This document shows, piece by piece, positions 58,331-64,000 of a DNA stretch of 64,000 bases. Position 1 is the stretch's first letter; each line of letters opens with the position of its first letter. The notes beneath the pieces are model-generated. The model worked only from the letters and a program-made list of their open reading frames with translations. It did not search any database and was not told the origin of the DNA. Origin of the DNA: Gnetum montanum (taxonomy: Eukaryota; Streptophyta; Gnetopsida; Gnetales; Gnetaceae). The position numbers were made by a program, and so were the translations under genes. The stretch lies in the NCBI GenBank assembly GCA_015680685.1, contig MNCI01007634.1, positions 559,632 to 623,631 of the forward strand. Direction: 5' to 3'.

Positions 58331-58707
58331 CATTGCTAGAGGAATTTCATTTGAAAGCTTCTCCTCACTTATTGCAAGTGTTGACATGATGACAAAACCA
58401 TGTCTAGCTTCTTTAGATATTCTTGTTCACTTAGCAAGATCAATGTATCATTTGTAAGGATATTTTCCTTATACTACTTTCAAGTCATAGGAATTAAAAC
58501 ATGTATTTCATCTTCCCTTGATATTGACTAAACATTTCTTGCTTCATTAAAATATGCCTTGTCAAAATTCCAAGGTCTTCCCAAAATTACATTAGCACAA
58601 TCAATTGGAAGAATTTCATAATGCAATTTGTCTTTAAAGGAACCAATCTTGAAAGAAAAAATGCACCTATTCTTCACTTGGAAATGATCTTTTGAAATCC
58701 CATGAAC

Positions 58708-60133
58708 TCAATAGGGCCTAGGATGTGGAAATGTCTTCAAGCTAAGCTTAGCAACAACATTAGAAGAAATCACATTTTCTTGGTGACTATCATTAATCAA
58801 AATGTATACCCATTTGCCACTATCAAAATACCTAGCCCTAATCCTAAAGAGAATATTCCTTGTAGAATCTCCATTAACATTCATTTTTTCCATGAAAGTG
58901 AAAGAATTAATTTTAGTTCCATCTTCTATCTTAGGAGCATGAGGATTATCTTCATTGGAGGACTCTTCCTTTTCCAAGGCTTCGAGTTCTTTGCTTTTAG
59001 AAATCTTTGGCTTCTTGCACTTCGATTGCTTATGTCCCATCTCACCACAATTGAAGCATTGACATTTGGATGCATATCCATTTCTTTGATCCTCCTTAGA
59101 CTTCTCTAGCTTCTCATTTGTGTCTTCTTTGAATTTTCCCTTCTCCTTGACTCCCTTCTCACGGTTAGAAGCTTTGGAGTTCTTACACTTAGAAGATTTG
59201 GGATCTCTATTAAAGCCTTGAAATTTCTTCTTAGCTTTAAGAGCCAATTCAAAAGCCTCATCCAATTTTTTGGACTCATAGAATGTTGATTCTTGTTAGT
59301 ATTCACTATTCAATCCTTTTTAGAAACTAGATGCTTGCTCATACTCATCCTAAGGAAGGTTTTCTTGCTAGAAGGATTTGGAAAAATCTATATAGAAGTC
59401 TTTAACTCTTTTATCACCTTGGCTTAGATATTTCAATTTTTGGATTATCTCTCATCTATGATGTATTTTCTCAAATTTTTGTTTAAGCATGAATTGCATC
59501 AAGGAGCAATATTTGATAGGAGCTCCATTACTTACAAGGTAAGCATGACTTTCTTTCTTCCACTAAATATGTGTCATACCCTCAAGTTTGGTCTCAGCAT
59601 ATGACACCTTTTGATGGTCTTTTACATCTCCAAATTTAAAGTACTTGTTCAATATCTTTAGCCAAGAAAGAAACAATTCAATGATCTTCATTCCATTGAA
59701 AGTCTTAACTTTCACATGAGATATTCTAAAGGCATGTCTAAAAGCCTTTGCAAGAGTGATCTTCATTTTCTCCTTAGGATTTCTTTGAGGCCTAGAAGTA
59801 GATCCATTGTTCCTCCCTCTTGGAAATCTGGGCCTATGGGATCTTGACCCAATAATTAGAGAATGAGAGTTTTCATCATATTTCTTATCTTCCTTATTCA
59901 TCCCCAAAAGAAAAATCATCAAGGTTTGGAATGGATGGTTTCCTAGTTTAAGAAGCCCTTGATGAAGAAACTTTTGAGCTGACATCGTACCTAGATGCCC
60001 TTGGTGTTGGAGGCCAATCTTTCTTTTCTTCAAGGTTTTCCATTTGGTCCACAAGAATCTTGTATGCATCCCTCAAATCTTCCATGTCCTTGGCTAAGGC
60101 CCAGACTAATTTGTTCTTGGGTGTCATGATCAA
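58708..60133 (-). pseudogene. gag-protease of gypsy D
   Basis: Starts MIMTPKNKLVWALAKDMEDL (60133), matching G. The capsid segment has VKVKTFNGMKIIE near 59700 and MDEAFELALKAKKKFQGFN at 59265. A Lys/Glu-rich stretch precedes an intact zinc knuckle CFNCGEMGHKQSKC near 59050. Protease trace: WVYILINDSHQENVISSNVV near 58790, where the catalytic D-(S/T)-G is altered. The 185-codon frame 58708-59265 is the longest intact piece. Confidence 0.8.
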
Positions 60134-60497
60134 ATGGACCTAAAAGACAAATCACATAAATACCTACAAGAAAGTGTAAAAGGATTAAGAGTACCCACAA
60201 CCAAAATTGGAGTATCTAATTAGATCCAACAAGAGATATGAAAACTTAAAATATGATTCATATAATTTCCAAAACCATAGCTAAACAAGGTTAATGGACA
60301 TCCTAAACAACAAGAATTTCCAAAACCAAATTTAATTGATCATCCAAAATGACCAAAATAAGGCTAATCAAACCCTAGTTGAGCATAGAAAATAACATTA
60401 ACAAAATTACAAACCAAAATAAAGTTGCAAATGAGTGAATTATTATGATTTGAAGTATAGGATTTCTCTTCTTGAGTTAGTTATCTTAAATTCTCTA

Positions 60498-60514
60498 CTC
60501 TAATACCGATTTGG
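60498..60514 (-). other. Primer-binding site of gypsy D
   Basis: On the minus strand, just after the LTR end, CGGTATTAGAGTAG resembles the tRNA-iMet complement TGGTATCAGAGC. Confidence 0.6.
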
Positions 60515-61305
60515 TGAGGACCTAGCTTTAATGACCCAAAGTTGAGGCTAAAGTCTTCAAACTTGCATAAAAATTTAGAAATAAGAAAGAAAAAACTCTT
60601 TATTTTTTCTAGAAAATGAAAGATAAATACAAATGCTAGAAGCAAATGCCTAGGATAGACAAGTGCTTATGATCCAATACAACATACACACATAAAATGA
60701 CTGTAGAGCCTCATAACAGTGGATGCTCAAATGGAACTTAATGTCACTCTCTTCTCACTTCTCTTTTTGATGCCCAAATGGATGCTCAAGAGTTCCATTT
60801 ATACTTTTTTTAATGGCCTTATGATGCCTTGACATTCAAAATTAAATTGTTGAGTTTGTTGGAATCAGTACACTAACATCCAATGGTTAGACAAAATGTC
60901 TTTGAGGAAGAGGAGATGTACCACCTGAGAGAAATTGGTTCATAGAGGAGACATTTTTTGAAAGTTGTAGGCTTATATAGGAGACATCTAGCTTGTATGG
61001 TAGATGTCTGTACTTTAAACAAGATGTCTTATCTTAGGAGGATACATCTATTCTGGTAGGGCCAAAAATAAGGATGCTTATTTTAACATCTACAATGTAC
61101 AAACATCTTCAAACAAGTTCCCATTAATCTTAGAAGCTCATGAACTCATCAAAATAACTCCAAAGAACCACCAAACATGCCAAAACACTAAAAAATTCAT
61201 AGATATGTTACAAACAAACATAAAACACTCATAAACAACAAGAAACACAAAAACATTCCATTGAGAATGAGACATGGGCTCGGTGATGACCTCATCAATA
61301 ATCCA
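60515..61305 (-). repeat. 5' LTR of gypsy D
   Basis: On the plus strand TGAGGACCTAGC to ATAATCCA. It differs from the 3' copy by many substitutions and by loss of part of the AGACATCT-word region, so lengths differ (791 against 852 bases). Confidence 0.7.
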
Positions 61306-63470
61306 ATTTAAATCTACATTCTTTAAGCACATGATAATACACTATACTTCCAAATACTTTCAAATGGTATAATTAAATGTTCTTATCAAACCATATCTCT
61401 TATGCGATTCTACTATTTAGTGATTATGAGGGTGTTCTATTGGTTAAGTAGTGAGTTGCCATCATAGCTTCTACTTAAAATTTCTTTTCAAGACTCATCA
61501 CTGAGCATACACAAAGCTCATTCAAAAACCATTTTGTTTATGTATTCCAGAACTTAATTTTTTGTGTAGTGTTTGAAATGTTCTTGTACTTGAAATACAA
61601 TGAGTCTTGCAAAAATTTTCAAATTCATTTGAACAAAATTTTTCCATCATTATCTATTTTGAGGGCTTTAATTCTTTTTTGAGATTGGTTTTCAACAAGG
61701 GCTTTATATTACTTGAATTTATCAAAGACTTCATATTTAAATTTTAGGAAGTCAATCCATATTTTCCTTGAATAATCATCTATGAAGGAGATATAATATT
61801 TAGAATTGGCAAGTGAGGTTATTGAAATAGGATCAAACACATCACTATGAACTAGATCCAATGTGTTTTAAGCTCTTTGAGTGCTTATAGGAAAGCTCAA
61901 ATGATGTTTTCAATTCAAGAAATGTTCATAAAGAGATAAATGATCTTGGATATTATTCTTAATTATACCCTTTTCTTGGAGAATCTAGATGGACTTAACT
62001 TTCATATACCCAAGTCTCCTATGCCATATATTTATAATGAAGTTCTCTTTCTAAGCATAAAGGACTTCAACACTATCAGCCATTGTAACACCATCCAACT
62101 AGTATAGTCTCCCACTTCCTTCTCTATATCTTATGGGTATGATCAATTTTCCTTGAAAAATTCTCCATTTCTTGTTTCGAAATAATACAAATAGGTGAAA
62201 ATCATTAAAATTAGTCACAGACAATAAGTTTTTGGTAAGCTCAAGGACATTATATACCTTGGGAATTATAATTATTCTACCACTATAGGACAACTTTACT
62301 TTATCATAACACTTAATTGTACAAGTTTCATCATTCCCATGAAAAACAAGGGTAGACATAACTTCATGGTATTCAAAAAAGCATTCTCTTCTAGGTGTAA
62401 AGCTATATGAAGCACATGAATTAATATATTAGTAATTACACTTAGAGTTACTTGTAGTTGTAACTGCACACAATTTTAGTATTTCTTTACTAACATCTTT
62501 CTTAGAAGAACCAAATATAATCTTTCTCCTTTTTCTTTAAAAATTTGCAATCCTGCTTTAAGTCACCATGCTTCTCATAGTTCCAACATTTTGGTATTCT
62601 CTTGGGAGTATCATTTGTAACTTTTTTGAATTAAGAATTAAGAATTATTTTTATTGAAGGATTTACCTGATTGAAATTTTCTAGTCCTTTAAGTACCAAT
62701 GCTTTAGTACGTGTAGACTTAGAGCATTTTCTTTGAAGTTCTTTAGTTATCAGCTACCCTATAACTTCATCAAATTTTAAATAGGCACTTTTACTAGTAA
62801 TACTTTGAATAATATCTTCTTGTGAATTAGGAAGTGATTGTAACAAGACAATACATAGAGCTTTTTCTTTCATATTACTACCAATTGAGTACAATTATCT
62901 TACTATAGTATTGAAAGTAGTAAGATGAGACACAATAGTATTATTTTTAGTTATCTTTAACAACAATAATTACCTTTTAAGATGTAATTTATTTGAGTAA
63001 GAATTAAATTAATATATCTTACCTACAATATCCCATAAACCTCTTGTAGTCTTTTCATCTTGTAAATTTATAAGTACAAGATTAGAGATACCATTACAAA
63101 TTATTCCTAAAGCTAGATGGTATAATTGATTCAATTCTTTAGTTATCAGCCATCCCACAACTTTATCAAATTTTAAAGAGGTACTTGTACCAGTAATATT
63201 TTGAATAATATTTTGCAATGAATCAAAATGTGATTGTAACAAGGAAATACATTGATCTTCTTCTTCCATATTACTACTAATTGATTGTAATTGTCTTACT
63301 ATAGTATTAAAAGTAGTAATATGAGATTCAATAATATTATTTTCAGACATCTTTGATAACAATAATTGTATTCTAACATGTAATTTATTTGAATAAGAAC
63401 TAAATTGATATAACTTAACCACAACATTCTATAATCCCTTTAAAATCTGTTCATCTTATACATTTCTAAG
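61306..63470 (-). pseudogene. Integrase, protease and gag part of copia E
   Basis: Minus strand: gag frame 63422-63009 (SENNIIESHITTFNTIVRQL, then TSLKFDKVVGWLITKEL), protease region frame 62359-62099 (VYNVLELTKNLLSVTNFND), then integrase pieces to 61320. The gag part contains a tandem duplication of about 396 bases. It matches F 1800-3430. Confidence 0.75.
62741..63470 (-). repeat. Tandem duplication in copia E gag
   Basis: Two diverged units with an offset of 396 bases: 62741-63136 and 63137-63470 (the second cut by LTR C). Anchors are CTTTAGTTATCAGC at both starts and TATTACTAC/TTGA blocks inside. F has only one unit. Confidence 0.75.
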
Positions 63471-64000
63471 TGATGAGACGCGATTTACAGTAGGCCGCGA
63501 TATCGCGTACGCGATATTGCGGCCGACGCGATATCGCGTCTTCTCCTGCGATATCGCGTACGCGATATCACGTTCCGCCGCCATTTCTATAAATAAGAGG
63601 CGGCACTCCCTTCATTTCCCAATCTTGGCTAGTGTAGCGAAGCTCTGGCAGATTGATCACTCCAGAGTTAGAATTTTTCCCCATGTGCCCGCAGTAGGAG
63701 TCCTAGAGTGAACAGCTCTTTATTCGAGCAGCTTGTAACCTGAACCCAAGTTGTGTACGGCAATAAAGACGAACTTGATTGGATAAACCTTGCAGCAAAT
63801 GGTTTCATTTATTGCTTTCATTTACTGCTTTCCTAGTGCATTCAAGTACGGCTTGATTACGATCGTCTACGGACGTGTACGGCTAGTCAAGGAATCGGCT
63901 GCTTATCACACGTAGGCTAAATAGGTGCCTCAGTACGACCACTTCGAGCACTTGCGTTACGTGCGGCGATCCCAGTAACGATTAGCGTTTGGTAAGCTGC
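63471..64000 (+). repeat. LTR C, third OTA-family insertion (cut by window end)
   Basis: Starts TGATGAGACG inside copia E gag, with CTAAG before it. Palindrome cluster 63494-63572, TATA near 63588, AATAAA 63762-63767. U5 has an extra segment (about 63835-63915) absent from A and B. Its palindromes are the best preserved of the family, suggesting the youngest copy. Confidence 0.85.

Larger units (their letters stand above)
54652..61305 (-). mobile_element. Chromodomain gypsy element D
   Basis: Two LTRs (left 54652-55503 is the 3' LTR; right 60515-61305 is the 5' LTR) enclose, on the minus strand, a tRNA-iMet-type primer site, gag with zinc knuckle, protease, RT, RNase H, integrase and a chromodomain-like end. 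A chromodomain after integrase defines the chromovirus branch of Ty3/gypsy; it guides insertion to marked chromatin. Flanks ATTAA and ATTTA look like an aged 5-base duplication. D is inserted in copia E and has many stops. Confidence 0.85.
52338..63470 (-). mobile_element. Copia element E, split by chromovirus D
   Basis: Same family as F but reversed. Left part (52338-54651): 3' LTR, RNase H, RT. Right part (61306-63470): integrase, protease region, gag. Element D separates them near the end of the integrase region. The copia sequence on the two sides joins at GGATTTATAATT / TTTAAATCTACATTC, as in F near 3440. The gag end is cut by LTR C at 63471, so the 5' LTR is outside or lost. Confidence 0.8.

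Noticed and set aside
58702-59109. 135-codon plus-strand frame inside element D
   Set aside because: Shadow of the minus-strand gag-protease frame, which has clear motifs.

Overview
This is a piece of a land-plant nuclear genome. It is AT-rich and gene-poor, and is built mostly from decayed, nested retrotransposons. The evidence is the set of plant-type element families: Ty1/copia, Ty3/gypsy of the Ogre/Tat/Athila (OTA) kind with tRNA-Asp primer sites, a chromodomain gypsy with a tRNA-iMet primer site, plant LINEs, tRNA-derived SINEs and a Tourist-type MITE. There is also one spliced gene with plant-style splice sites and an intron of about 5 kb filled with transposon debris. Large introns, old elements and a LINE with an animal-like ORF1 would suit a gymnosperm or another large-genome plant, but nothing here proves the species.

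Layout, left to right. 1-1,095: possible minus-strand LTR remnant. About 1,095-12,909: a decayed copia element (F), whose 3' LTR is split by an OTA gypsy element (A, 5551-12681, 5-bp target duplication ATCAC). 12,910-13,560: GC-richer, promoter-like DNA and a doubtful first exon. 14.0-15.2 kb: LINE ORF1 scrap and SINEs. About 15.5-18.2 kb: the 5' half of a chromovirus-like gypsy (G). 18.3-21.0 kb: a minus-strand LINE (H). 21.8-22.0 kb: candidate exon. 23.9-24.4 kb: a GC-rich stretch abutting a run of N. 24.6 kb: MITE. 25.8-27.8 kb: L1-like LINE with an unexpected coiled-coil reading frame. 28.4-30.7 kb: RTE-type LINE scraps. 33,018-39,468: seven in-phase exons of a PWWP-domain gene, with an L1-like LINE in its long intron. 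40-43.7 kb: SINE, possible solo LTR, LINE ORF1 debris. 44,063-52,340: a second OTA element (B) sharing its right LTR with the start of a third internal region (B'). 52,338-63,470: a minus-strand copia (E) split by a minus-strand chromovirus (D, 54652-61305). 63,471-end: the start of another OTA LTR (C), inserted in E's gag.

Two points stand out. The five LTRs of the A/B/C family all carry a cluster of GCGATATCGC-like palindromes directly upstream of a conserved TATA box. Elements A and B are complementary deletion derivatives: A keeps gag and protease but lacks RT, RNase H and integrase, whereas B keeps those and lacks the capsid part of gag and the protease. Nearly all element reading frames carry stops, many of them where C-to-T change of a glutamine codon is the simplest cause. 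The elements therefore look old and silent. The PWWP gene is the only locus that looks potentially functional.
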